The notes under the pieces were generated by a model. That model was not told where the DNA came from and searched no databases. It saw only the letters and a program-made list of their open reading frames with translations. Positions 26,865 to 34,447 of a stretch of 64,000 nucleotides of DNA are shown in pieces. Made by a program: the position numbers and the translations under genes. Within the stretch, counting starts at the first letter, position 1. Each line of letters starts with the position of its first letter. The stretch comes from Amycolatopsis acidicola (lineage in GTDB: Bacteria; Actinomycetota; Actinomycetes; Mycobacteriales; Pseudonocardiaceae), in the NCBI RefSeq assembly GCF_007713735.2, contig NZ_VMNW02000031.1, positions 1 to 64,000 on the forward strand. Reading direction: 5' to 3'.

Positions 26865-27760
26865 CGAACCGCATCCCGCTGACGATCGCGGCCACCTCCT
26901 ACGATCTCGCGATCCCGGTCACCTCGGGGGAAATCGAGCTCGCCGGGGTCGAACCGTCCTTTGTGGATCTTCCGCTGCCGGGGACGCTGGCGGAGTTCCT
27001 CGAAACACCTTCCTGGGACGTCGCGGAGGTGCCGGCCGCGGAGTATGTCGCGCGGCGGTTGTCCGGGCACGACGACGTCATTGCCCTGCCGGTGTTCCTG
27101 TCGCGGATGTTCCGGCACGGCTGCCTGCACGTCACCAGCCGGATCCGCGCCCCAGAGGACCTGCGCGGCGCGCGGGTCGCGGTGGCGAGCGGGGAAACCA
27201 CCACCGCGGTGTGGGTGCGGGGCATGCTCTCGGACATGTTCGGCGTGGGGCCGGACGACGTCACCTGGGTGGACGGCGCCGAACTGCTCGGCGCGGGCGG
27301 GGTCGACGCCGTGATCAGCGCCCGCCCGCCCGCCGCCGAGCCGGGGTTGACCACCCCGCTGTTCGGCAGGCCGGGGCCGCTGGAGCGCGAGTACCTCGGC
27401 AAGACCAGGAGCTTCCCGATCCTCAACGTGCTCGCCGTCCGGCCGGAAATCCTGGCGCGGCACCGCTGGCTGGCGTCGAACCTCTACCGGGCGTTCGAGA
27501 TCGCCCGCCGCCGGTACTTCTACCGGCTGGAGGACATCCGCGCGAGCCGCGTGCCGATTCCTTCGGTGGCCGGGTACATGCACGGCCTGCGGGACGTCTT
27601 CGGGGGCGAGGTCTGGCCGTATGGCATCGACCCCAACCGGCCCACGCTGGAAACCCTGGTCCGGTACCTGACCGAACAGGGACTGGCGCCGCGCGAGTCC
27701 GCTGGCACGGACATCCGGCGGCTGTTCGCCCCGTACGAGTCCTTTGTGGACGGTATGTGA
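26861..27760 (+). CDS. 4,5-dihydroxyphthalate decarboxylase-like protein (paralogue 3, short form)
   Basis: This 299-residue paralogue aligns with its upstream neighbour through DVAEVPAAEYVA, ALPVFLSRMFRHGCLHVTS, GARVAVASGETTTAVWVRGM and the C-terminal DPNRPTLETLVRYLTEQG. After DVTWVDGAEL about 30 residues are missing that in paralogue 2 hold the PGR-like loop and the TDRSLEDML segment. The deletion falls between the two lobes and could remove a catalytic or ligand loop. It may be a non-catalytic partner of paralogue 2, with which it is translationally coupled. No signal peptide. Confidence 0.72.
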   Translation: MTNRIPLTIAATSYDLAIPVTSGEIELAGVEPSFVDLPLPGTLAEFLETPSWDVAEVPAAEYVARRLSGHDDVIALPVFLSRMFRHGCLHVTSRIRAPEDLRGARVAVASGETTTAVWVRGMLSDMFGVGPDDVTWVDGAELLGAGGVDAVISARPPAAEPGLTTPLFGRPGPLEREYLGKTRSFPILNVLAVRPEILARHRWLASNLYRAFEIARRRYFYRLEDIRASRVPIPSVAGYMHGLRDVFGGEVWPYGIDPNRPTLETLVRYLTEQGLAPRESAGTDIRRLFAPYESFVDGM

Positions 27761-27780
27761 ACACTGGGAAGAGGTGAACC

Positions 27781-28407
27781 ATGACGGAGACAACCGAGGT
27801 GCCGCGGACAGCCGCGGATGTGCTGGACCCCGCACGCACCGCGCTGGTCCTGTGGGATCTGCAGAACGGGCTGGCCGGCCAGTCACCGGCTTTGCCCGGG
27901 CTGACCGGCGTGTGGAAAACCCTGATGGCCGGGGCGCGAGAGCACGGGGCGCTGATCGTGCGCAGCCGGCACGCGGCGCCGCGGCCCGATCTGATGGACG
28001 CGGTGCAGCGGTGGCGGATCGGGCGCCGGACGCACGGGGAGAACCGGCCGGAGCACTACATGCAGCCCGGCGGGCACGACACGGCCTTCCTGCCCGGGTT
28101 CGAGCCGGAGCCCGACGAACTCGTCATCGACAAGGCGGTGCCATCGCTGTTCCACGACACGCAGGCCGATTCCCGCTTGCGCGCCAAGGGAATCCGCACC
28201 GTGGTGCTCGCCGGGGTGGCCACCGACATCGGCATCGACTTCACCGCGCGGCACGCACTGGCGCTCGGCTATTTCGTGGTGCTCGCCGAGGACGCGTGCG
28301 CCAGCTACACGCCCGCCGCGCACGAGCACGCCATGGCGATCCTGCGCCCGGCGACGTTCGTGAGCACCAGCGAGGAGATCATCAAGGCCTGGGCGGGCAG
28401 GTCATGA
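27781..28407 (+). CDS. Isochorismatase family hydrolase without the catalytic cysteine
   Basis: The 208-residue protein has the isochorismatase-like fold with D26 (LVLWDLQNG) and K118 (VIDKAVPSLF). The position of the nucleophilic cysteine used by amidases of this family is G151 in GVATDIGIDF. EntB/PhzD-type isochorismatases, which hydrolyse a vinyl ether without a cysteine, also have glycine there. Attack on an enol ether or similar bond is thus more likely than amide hydrolysis. It overlaps the next gene (ATGA). GAAGAGG precedes the ATG. Confidence 0.82.
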   Translation: MTETTEVPRTAADVLDPARTALVLWDLQNGLAGQSPALPGLTGVWKTLMAGAREHGALIVRSRHAAPRPDLMDAVQRWRIGRRTHGENRPEHYMQPGGHDTAFLPGFEPEPDELVIDKAVPSLFHDTQADSRLRAKGIRTVVLAGVATDIGIDFTARHALALGYFVVLAEDACASYTPAAHEHAMAILRPATFVSTSEEIIKAWAGRS

Positions 28408-29273
28408 CCTCGCCCGGAGCGCGGCTGCGCGCCGCGATGAACGACCAGACCCCGTTGCTGCTCCCGGGAGTGCACGACGCGCTGAGCGCCCGGCTCGCCG
28501 AGCGGAGCGGGTTTTCGGTCGGCTACCTGTCCGGGTCGGCCACGGCGATGTCACTGCTCGGCCTTCCCGACATCGGCCTGCTCACCGGCAGTCAGATCGT
28601 CGAGCAGACCCGCCGGGTCACGGCCGCGTGCGAGCTCGCGCTCGTCGTGGACGCGGACACCGGGTTCGGCAACGCGGTCAACACCGCCTACACCGTGCGT
28701 GAGCTGGAATCCGCCGGTGCGGCCGGAATCCAGCTGGAGGACCAGACCTTTCCCAAGCGCTGCGGGCATTTCGCCGGAAAATCCGTGGTTCCCGTCGAGG
28801 AGATGCTGGAGAAGCTGTCCGCCGCGGTCGAAGCCCGCCGCGATGAGGATCTGGTGATCATCGCGCGCACCGACGCCAGGGCCGTCGCGGATCTGACGGA
28901 GGCCATCGACCGTGGCCTGCGCTACGCGGAGGCGGGCGCCGACGTGATTTTCGTGGAGGCGCCGCGGAACGAGGCGGAGCTGCGCGAAATCCCGGCCAAG
29001 ATCGGGGTGCCGACGCTCGTGAACGTGGTGGAAGGCGGTAAAACGCCGCAGCTGCCGCTGGCCGACTATGCGGAGATGGGCTTCCGCATCGTGCTCTACC
29101 CGACGGCGGCGGTCCGCACCGTCGCGCGCGGGCTCGGCACCCTGTACGAGCACTTGCGTGAGACCGGCACGACCGAAGGCGCGGACGTCGGCATGGTCGC
29201 TTTCGCCGAGCGCAACGAAATCACCGGTTTCGCGGATTACGAAGAGCTGGCGGCGCGCGCCGCCGGGCGATGA
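28404..29273 (+). CDS. Isocitrate lyase / PEP mutase family C-C lyase
   Basis: This 289-residue TIM-barrel enzyme has the metal motif D83-A-D85-T-G-F-G-N and the catalytic loop K118-R-C120-G-H122. A cysteine in the loop is typical of lyases such as 2-methylisocitrate or 2,3-dimethylmalate lyase, whereas PEP mutases and phosphonopyruvate hydrolases lack it. It should split a substituted malate or isocitrate into pyruvate or a related oxoacid plus a second acid. Together with the PrpD-like gene at the operon start it resembles a methylcitrate-like module used on another acid. Confidence 0.84.
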   Translation: MTSPGARLRAAMNDQTPLLLPGVHDALSARLAERSGFSVGYLSGSATAMSLLGLPDIGLLTGSQIVEQTRRVTAACELALVVDADTGFGNAVNTAYTVRELESAGAAGIQLEDQTFPKRCGHFAGKSVVPVEEMLEKLSAAVEARRDEDLVIIARTDARAVADLTEAIDRGLRYAEAGADVIFVEAPRNEAELREIPAKIGVPTLVNVVEGGKTPQLPLADYAEMGFRIVLYPTAAVRTVARGLGTLYEHLRETGTTEGADVGMVAFAERNEITGFADYEELAARAAGR

Positions 29274-29281
29274 ACGTCCTT

Positions 29282-29290
29282 TGTGTACAG
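29282..29290 (-). promoter_or_regulatory. GntR-type operator upstream of the ABC importer operon
   Basis: TGTGTACAG on the plus strand reads CTGTACACA on the minus strand, matching the sites at 18.9, 20.4 and 21.3 kb. It lies 49 nt before the permease start. No clear -35/-10 pair was identified, so the importer may have its own promoter or be read from the PrpD operon. Confidence 0.45.
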
Positions 29291-29338
29291 ACATGGTGAG
29301 GCAGTAGGAAACTCGAGCGCGGATAGCGAGGAATCGTT

Positions 29339-30223
29339 GTGGAGCAGAGTAGCTACACACCCGCACAGTCCCGGACAGAGACACTCGACGACGCGCGGGG
29401 CGTGATCGCCGCCCCGGCGCCGGTACCGGCCGCGGGACGGGCGAAACAGGCCAGGCGCCGGCGTCACCTCCCGAACCGGTGGCTGAAGGTGGTCAGCGTC
29501 GTCTCGGTTCTCGTCCTCCTCGCCGTCTGGCAGCTGCTGGCCCAGCTCGGGGTGATCGACCGCACCCAGAGCAGTTCGCCCTCGGACGTCTGGCATTCCT
29601 TCGCGGTGATGGCCGGGAACGGTTCGCTGGGCACGGCTCTGCTGGCCAGCGCCAAGCTGTACGGCATCGGGCTCCTCGTCAGCATCGGCATCGGGATCGT
29701 CTTCGGGCTCGTCCTCGGCTGGTGGCGGGTGCTCGGCGCGATCTTCGACCCGTGGATCGCGATCCTCTACTCCACGCCGCTGATCGCACTGCTGCCGTTG
29801 ATCATCGTCTGGTTCGGGATCGGCTTCCAGGGCCAGCTGGTGATGGTGGTCCTGGTGTCGGTGTTCCCGTTGCTGGTCAACGTCATGGTCGGCACGCGCC
29901 AGGCGGACGAGGAGCTGCTCCGGCTGGCGCACAGCTTCGGGGCGTCCCAGTTCGCGCTCGTCCGCACCATCGTGCTGCCCTCGCTGGTGCCCTACATGGT
30001 CACCGGCATCCGGCTTTCGATCGGCACCGCGCTGATCGGCATGGTGATCGGGGAGTACTTCGAGGGCACCGACGGGATCGGCAGCATCATCCTGAAATCG
30101 GGCGTGATGCTCGACTCGAGCGGCGTGTTCGTCGGCATCGTGATCCTCGCCGTCGTCGCGCTCACCCTCACCAGCCTCATCCGCGTCGCGGAGCGCAAGG
30201 TCGGCTCCTGGCGCGAAACCTGA
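29339..30223 (+). CDS. ABC transporter permease, NitT/TauT type
   Basis: The 294-residue protein is a single six-helix permease of the nitrate/sulfonate/taurine/aromatic-acid importers. The coupling loop ADEELLRLAHSFGASQFAL is near 185-205, just before a membrane segment. The first 50 residues are hydrophilic and basic. It is the first gene of a permease-receptor-ATPase unit that sits behind a GntR-type site. It probably imports the substrate, or a related acid, for the adjacent catabolic operon. GTG start at 29339 with a modest GCGAGGA upstream. Confidence 0.9.
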   Translation: MEQSSYTPAQSRTETLDDARGVIAAPAPVPAAGRAKQARRRRHLPNRWLKVVSVVSVLVLLAVWQLLAQLGVIDRTQSSSPSDVWHSFAVMAGNGSLGTALLASAKLYGIGLLVSIGIGIVFGLVLGWWRVLGAIFDPWIAILYSTPLIALLPLIIVWFGIGFQGQLVMVVLVSVFPLLVNVMVGTRQADEELLRLAHSFGASQFALVRTIVLPSLVPYMVTGIRLSIGTALIGMVIGEYFEGTDGIGSIILKSGVMLDSSGVFVGIVILAVVALTLTSLIRVAERKVGSWRET

Positions 30224-30261
30224 GCACGCGGGCCATTCAACGACGAATGCGGAGGTAGCTC

Positions 30262-31266
30262 GTGTACACCTCACTGTCCAAAAAGGTCTCCCGCGCCCGG
30301 CGGTTCCTCGCCGCGGCGGCGTGCGTGGCGCTGCTTTCGGCCTGTGCGCCCAGCTACGGCGAGCCACTGACCAAGGACGCGTCCGGCAACACGAAGGTGA
30401 CCATCGCCTACGGCGCGCCGACCGCCGACCAGATGATCCCCTCGGTCGCCGCGAGCGCCGGGCTGTTCCAGAAGTACGGGATCAACCCGGACATCAAGTA
30501 CCTGGAGTCCTCGCAGCTGCTCTCGGCCGTGGTCGCGGGACAGGTCAACATGGCCGTCATTCCGGCGCCGGGATACGAGCTGATCGCGCTCAACGGCAGG
30601 CAGCTGAAGGCCATCGCCCGGATGCAGGACTCCTTCGACGTGATGTGGGTGTCCAATCCGGACTACGCGACGCCGCGGAGCATGGACGGCAGGTCCATCG
30701 CCATCTCCAAACCGGGCGCCTTTTCGGGCCTGATGGCGGAAATGGCGGAGCACCAGTTCGGGGTGTCGATGACGCAGGTGCCGCTGGGCGGCCTGTCGAA
30801 CCAGGTCTCGGCCTTCCAGTCCGGGCAGGTCGACTCGATCTCGGATCTCAGCCCGGACCAGCTGCCCGGCGTCGAAAAGCACCTGCCCGGCGTGCACACG
30901 CTGGTGGACTGGCGCACGGTCAAGGACGTGCCGGCGATGATGCTGGTCGGCTACGGGCCGTGGCTCGAACAGCACCGGGCGGCGGTGGAGAACGTGCTGC
31001 GCGCGATCAACGACGGCGCGACGTACTTCAGGACCCACGAGGCCGAGTCCGTCAGCGTGATCAGCAAGGTGACGGGGCGGTCGGCCGCGTCGTCGAAGGT
31101 GGCGTACGAGAACGCGGTCGGCTGTATGTCGGCGAGTCTCCTGCCTTCGCTGGCCGCGGAGCAGAAGTCGCTGCAGTACCTCGGCGCGGACTACCCGCAG
31201 GCGAAGACGTTCGACGCGTCGCAGCTCATCGATGACAGCTACATGAAGGCGGCGCTCGGGCAATGA
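30262..31266 (+). CDS. ABC transporter substrate-binding lipoprotein, NMT1/THI5-like
   Basis: This 334-residue lipoprotein has a basic N-terminus, a hydrophobic core and lipobox cysteine C28 (LLSAC). The mature part follows the NitT/TauT receptor pattern: IPSVAASAGLFQKYGINPD, then SAVVAGQVNMAVIPAP, and DVMWVSNPDYATPRSMDGRS. It delivers its ligand to the permease upstream and is joined to the ATPase by an ATGA overlap. Candidate ligands are aromatic or cyclic carboxylates, from the context. The GTG start follows GGAGGT at 9 nt. Confidence 0.9.
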   Translation: MYTSLSKKVSRARRFLAAAACVALLSACAPSYGEPLTKDASGNTKVTIAYGAPTADQMIPSVAASAGLFQKYGINPDIKYLESSQLLSAVVAGQVNMAVIPAPGYELIALNGRQLKAIARMQDSFDVMWVSNPDYATPRSMDGRSIAISKPGAFSGLMAEMAEHQFGVSMTQVPLGGLSNQVSAFQSGQVDSISDLSPDQLPGVEKHLPGVHTLVDWRTVKDVPAMMLVGYGPWLEQHRAAVENVLRAINDGATYFRTHEAESVSVISKVTGRSAASSKVAYENAVGCMSASLLPSLAAEQKSLQYLGADYPQAKTFDASQLIDDSYMKAALGQ

Positions 31267-32081
31267 GCACCGACCCAGCGAGGACAGGAAAGGCCGCGAC
31301 CATGACAACCAGTGTCACGTCCGGAGTGAAGGTCGATTTCCGTGGGGTGAGCAAGGTTTTCGGCGACCGGAAGAAGGGCGCGCCGCCGGTCGAGGTGCTC
31401 AAGGGCGTCGATCTGGCCGTGCGGGAGAACGAGATCGTCTGCGTGCTCGGCCCGTCCGGCTGCGGTAAGTCCACCCTGCTGAACTGCGCGGCGGGGCTGG
31501 AAAGCTACGACGGCTCGATCGTGATCAACGATCGTGAGGTGCGCGAGCCGCTGCCGGAGCTGGCGGTCGTGTTCCAGGCGCCGCATCTGCTGCCGTGGCG
31601 GAACGTCCGGAAGAACACCCAGTACGGGCTGGAAATGCGGCGCACGGTCCCGAAAGGCGACTGGCCGGGCCGGGTCAAGGACGCGATCCGGCTGGTGGGG
31701 CTGGACCATGCGGTGGACCGGTTTCCGCGGCAGCTTTCCGGTGGGATGCAGCAGCGGGTGAACATCGCCAGGGCGCTGGCCGTGGGGCCCGAAGTGCTGC
31801 TGATGGACGAGCCGTTCGGCGCTCTCGACGCGCTGACGAAGGAGCGGATGCAGGAGGAGCTGCAACGCATCGTCGCCGGCTCGCAGCTCACCGTCGTGTT
31901 CATCACCCACGACATCGGCGAGGCGATCTACCTCGGCGACCGGATCGTGGTGATGTCCTCGAACCCGGGGCAGATCCGGCTCAGCGTCGAAGTGGACGCG
32001 CCGCGGCCGCGGGGCATCGAGTTCAAGCGCAGCAGCGGTTTCCAGGAGATCTACTCGACGTTGTGGAACGCCTTGGCGTGA
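31263..32081 (+). CDS. ABC transporter ATP-binding protein, NitT/TauT type
   Basis: The 272-residue ATPase has Walker A GPSGCGKST at 63-71, a Q-loop (VFQAPHLLPW), the signature LSGGMQQRVNIARAL near 158, Walker B VLLMDEPFGALDALTK and the H-loop FITHDIGEAIYLGDR. It lacks a C-terminal regulatory domain, as is usual for this group. Its stop codon is followed after 4 nt by a strong hairpin that separates it from the convergent TetR gene. Confidence 0.94.
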   Translation: MSTDPARTGKAATMTTSVTSGVKVDFRGVSKVFGDRKKGAPPVEVLKGVDLAVRENEIVCVLGPSGCGKSTLLNCAAGLESYDGSIVINDREVREPLPELAVVFQAPHLLPWRNVRKNTQYGLEMRRTVPKGDWPGRVKDAIRLVGLDHAVDRFPRQLSGGMQQRVNIARALAVGPEVLLMDEPFGALDALTKERMQEELQRIVAGSQLTVVFITHDIGEAIYLGDRIVVMSSNPGQIRLSVEVDAPRPRGIEFKRSSGFQEIYSTLWNALA

Positions 32082-32085
32082 CGGC

Positions 32086-32119
32086 GCGGCCGGAGCCGGA
32101 GGTCACCGGCTCCGGCCGC
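32086..32119. terminator. Bidirectional hairpin terminator
   Basis: A perfect 14-bp stem with the 6-nt loop AGGTCA lies between the ABC ATPase and the convergent TetR gene. It starts 4 nt after the ATPase stop. The TetR stop codon lies in the loop, so the hairpin is partly inside that gene. No U-tract follows, as is common in high-G+C actinobacteria. Confidence 0.75.
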
Positions 32120-32678
32120 GGATGCCGTCGAGTTGCAGCGCCAGGTGCCGCCGCCAGTCCGCGGTCCGGCTCGGCCTGAAGTACATCGTGGACATGAGCG
32201 CGGTGACCAGGACCGGGAAATCGGCCACGGTCAGATCGTCCCGGACCGCGTCGGCGGCGATGGCGCGGTCGATGATCCGGGCGACGCTTTCCCGGATCTC
32301 GGCCTTCTGGTCGTCGATGCCGCCCCAGGGGCGCTCGTCGGAGCCCAGCAGCGCCCGCTGGAAGGCCGAATCTCCTTCGGCGGCTTCGAGATAGCCGCTC
32401 AACAGTGCTTCGAAGGCTTTCCCAGGGTCCTCGATCTGTTCCGCGTCGCGCGCGATCTCGGTGAGCTGCGAGAACCGGCGGCTGACGATGGCTGTCAGGA
32501 GCGCTTCCTTGGTGGGGAAGTGGCGGTAGAGCGTGCCCAGGCCCAACCCACAGTGCTCGGCGATTTCGTCCATCTGCGCGTCGCGGCCGAGCCGGGCGAA
32601 GAGCTCGCCCGCGGAGGCCAGGATTTTCTCGCGATTGCGCCGGGCGTCGGCGCGAAGGGGGCGTTCCGTCTCGGTCAT
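32103..32678 (-). CDS. TetR family transcriptional regulator
   Basis: The 191-residue protein begins at the ATG at 32678 (MTETERPLRADARRNREKIL). The helix-turn-helix spans about 25-55 (MDEIAEHCGLGLGTLYRHF), followed by PTKEALLTAIVSRRF. The C-terminal ligand domain ends in a pattern (SRTADWRRHLALQLDGIR) common in this subfamily. It diverges from the PEBP gene with 99 nt between starts, so it probably controls that gene and itself. The open frame continues upstream, but that part overlaps the PEBP gene on the other strand and is not protein-like. Confidence 0.9.
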   Translation of the reverse strand: MTETERPLRADARRNREKILASAGELFARLGRDAQMDEIAEHCGLGLGTLYRHFPTKEALLTAIVSRRFSQLTEIARDAEQIEDPGKAFEALLSGYLEAAEGDSAFQRALLGSDERPWGGIDDQKAEIRESVARIIDRAIAADAVRDDLTVADFPVLVTALMSTMYFRPSRTADWRRHLALQLDGIRGRSR

Positions 32679-32688
32679 CTCGTAGCCG

Positions 32689-32741
32689 ATCGTACGCCCT
32701 GGCGCCGTAATGTGAACCGGACTTCCGCTTCCGTGTAGTGT
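32689..32741. promoter_or_regulatory. Overlapping divergent promoters between tetR and the PEBP gene
   Basis: Leftward, TTCACA (32716-32711) and TACGAT (32694-32689) are 16 bp apart. Rightward, TGAACC (32713-32718) and TAGTGT (32736-32741) are 17 bp apart. The two -35 boxes overlap, so one bound repressor could silence both genes. No clear palindrome was seen. Confidence 0.35.
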
Positions 32742-32777
32742 GGTGGCGTAACCCCACCTCGGCAGTTGGGAGTCACC

Positions 32778-33341
32778 ATGCCCGTGAATCCGCTCGGCGT
32801 CGCGCTGAGGAACAAGCGCGTCGGCCACGAAAAGCTCGTCTGGGCGCGTCCTGAGCTGCGTGCGCCCGAGACCTTCACCCTGAGCAGCCCGGCTTTCGAG
32901 GACGGCGGCGCGATGCCGGAGCAGTACCGCGGCCGGCTCTTCGGCCACAACACCTCGCCCGCCCTCGACTGGACCACTCCGCCGGGCACGGCCGTCGAAC
33001 TCGTGCTCATCGTCGAGGACGCCGACTCGCCCTTCGGGAACCCGAACACCCACGGGCTGGCGGCGGGGATCGACCCGGCGCTGGGCGGCATCCCGGTGGA
33101 CGGCCTCACCGAGGCGGGCAGGGTGACCGGGGTCGAACTCGGCAAGGCAGGGCCCCGCCACGGCTGGTTCGGCCCGATGCCCATCCGCTCACACGGCCCG
33201 CATTCCTACGTCTTCCAGCTCTTCGCCCTCGACCGGCGGCTCGGCCTCCCCGGCAGGTTCAAGCTCGGCGCCGCGGTCGAGGCGATGGCGGGGCATGTGG
33301 TCGGGCGGGCGAAGCTGGAGGGCACCCGGGAGAATCGCTGA
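32778..33341 (+). CDS. PEBP family (YbhB/YbcL, Raf-kinase-inhibitor-like) protein
   Basis: This 187-residue protein has the phosphatidylethanolamine-binding-protein fold. The ligand pocket motifs are visible: TSPALDWTTPPGTAVELVLI, VEDADSPFGNPNTHGLAAGI and HSYVFQLFALDRRL. Bacterial members are cytoplasmic or periplasmic, have no settled function, and some affect protein or small-molecule binding. ATG start after TTGGGAG, preferred to a TTG 12 nt upstream. It is probably under control of the divergent TetR gene. Confidence 0.87.
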   Translation: MPVNPLGVALRNKRVGHEKLVWARPELRAPETFTLSSPAFEDGGAMPEQYRGRLFGHNTSPALDWTTPPGTAVELVLIVEDADSPFGNPNTHGLAAGIDPALGGIPVDGLTEAGRVTGVELGKAGPRHGWFGPMPIRSHGPHSYVFQLFALDRRLGLPGRFKLGAAVEAMAGHVVGRAKLEGTRENR

Positions 33342-33409
33342 GGTTTCGGCGCCCGGCGATCGGGGTTCTCCGGTAATCGCGCGAGCGATCACGAACATCG
33401 CCGAGTGTT

Positions 33410-34447
33410 TCAGCGCACCGCGACCGGAGGCGTCCCCGAGGCCACGCGGGCGACCTCGGCGGCGTCGGCGACCAGCTGGTCTCCTGGCGTGGTCATCGCG
33501 AGCGCGCCCGCCGCCGCGCCGCATTCGATCGCGTCTTGGGGGTCGCCGCCGCGCAGGAGGGTGGCGATCACGCCCGCGGCCATGGCATCGCCGCCGCCGA
33601 TGCGGTCCAGCACTTCGAGGTCGTAGTCGCGGCTGCCGAGCACACCCTTGTCGCGGTCGAGCCCCAGCACACGCCACTCGTGCCTGCTCGCCGAGCGCAC
33701 CCGGCGATCCGAGGCCACCACGGTCCGCACTTCGGGGAATTTGTCGAGCAATTGTGTTGCCAGCGCGGGAAAAGACCCGTCCGTGCCGGTGCCGAGACCG
33801 AGCCTGCCGGTGAGGTCGGCGACGCCCGCGAAGACCACGTCCGCACGCCGGACGAGCGCTTCGAAGGTGCTGCCGGCCCGTGCGCCGTCGACGTCGTCGC
33901 GGAAGATGCTGGGCCGGTGGTTGAGATCCACCGACGTGACGACCCCGGCCTGCCGCGCCGCGTCGAGGCCGTCGAGGGTGAGCGCGGCGGTGTCCGGGGA
34001 GAGCCCGGCGAAGATCCCGCCCGTGTGGAACCACGCGGTGCGACCGGGCGCGAAGACCGCCGGCCAGTCGAAGTCCGTGCGGCCGAGCTGTGCCGCGGCC
34101 GAGAACTCCCGGTCCGAGACACCGACCGGCGCGCGCACGCCGAACCCGCGTTCGGTGAAGTTCAGGCCGTTGCGGACCCCGGGAACCGCAGGGTCCCGCC
34201 AGATCACGTCCCGGGTGTCCACACCGGACGCCAGCACGAGCGACTCCAGCAGCCGTCCGACCGGATTGTCCACCCACGCGGTCAGCAACCGCACCGGCAC
34301 ACCGAAGACGGTGCGCACCGCGCGTCCGACGTTGTACTCGCCGCCGCCTTCGCTCACCTCGAACCGGCGCGCCGAGCGGATGCGTTCCTCGCGCGGGTCC
34401 AGCCGCAACATCACTTCGCCGAGGACGACGAGCTCCTGGGCACTCAC
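33410..34447 (-). CDS. PfkB family sugar kinase, 2-keto-3-deoxygluconate kinase-like
   Basis: The 345-residue kinase has the N-terminal GG motif region (EVSEGGGEYNVGRAV) and the C-terminal DRIGGGDAMAAG, with the catalytic Asp of the ribokinase family and its anion hole. It should phosphorylate 2-keto-3-deoxygluconate (or the galactonate epimer) at O-6 for the aldolase whose gene overlaps its start (GTGA at 34444-34447). It ends a five-gene LacI-dehydratase-MFS-aldolase-kinase operon. The GTG start is inferred from this coupling. Confidence 0.87.
   Translation of the reverse strand: MSAQELVVLGEVMLRLDPREERIRSARRFEVSEGGGEYNVGRAVRTVFGVPVRLLTAWVDNPVGRLLESLVLASGVDTRDVIWRDPAVPGVRNGLNFTERGFGVRAPVGVSDREFSAAAQLGRTDFDWPAVFAPGRTAWFHTGGIFAGLSPDTAALTLDGLDAARQAGVVTSVDLNHRPSIFRDDVDGARAGSTFEALVRRADVVFAGVADLTGRLGLGTGTDGSFPALATQLLDKFPEVRTVVASDRRVRSASRHEWRVLGLDRDKGVLGSRDYDLEVLDRIGGGDAMAAGVIATLLRGGDPQDAIECGAAAGALAMTTPGDQLVADAAEVARVASGTPPVAVR

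Noticed and set aside
29292..29306. Four-codon ORF (MVRQ) before the NitT/TauT permease
   Set aside because: It has no ribosome binding site and does not reach the permease start, unlike the leader ORF at 15869.
30262..30269. GTGTACAC at the receptor start as a fifth GntR site
   Set aside because: It is the start codon and second codon of the gene, lies inside the operon behind the permease, and lacks the leading C(T/A)G context.
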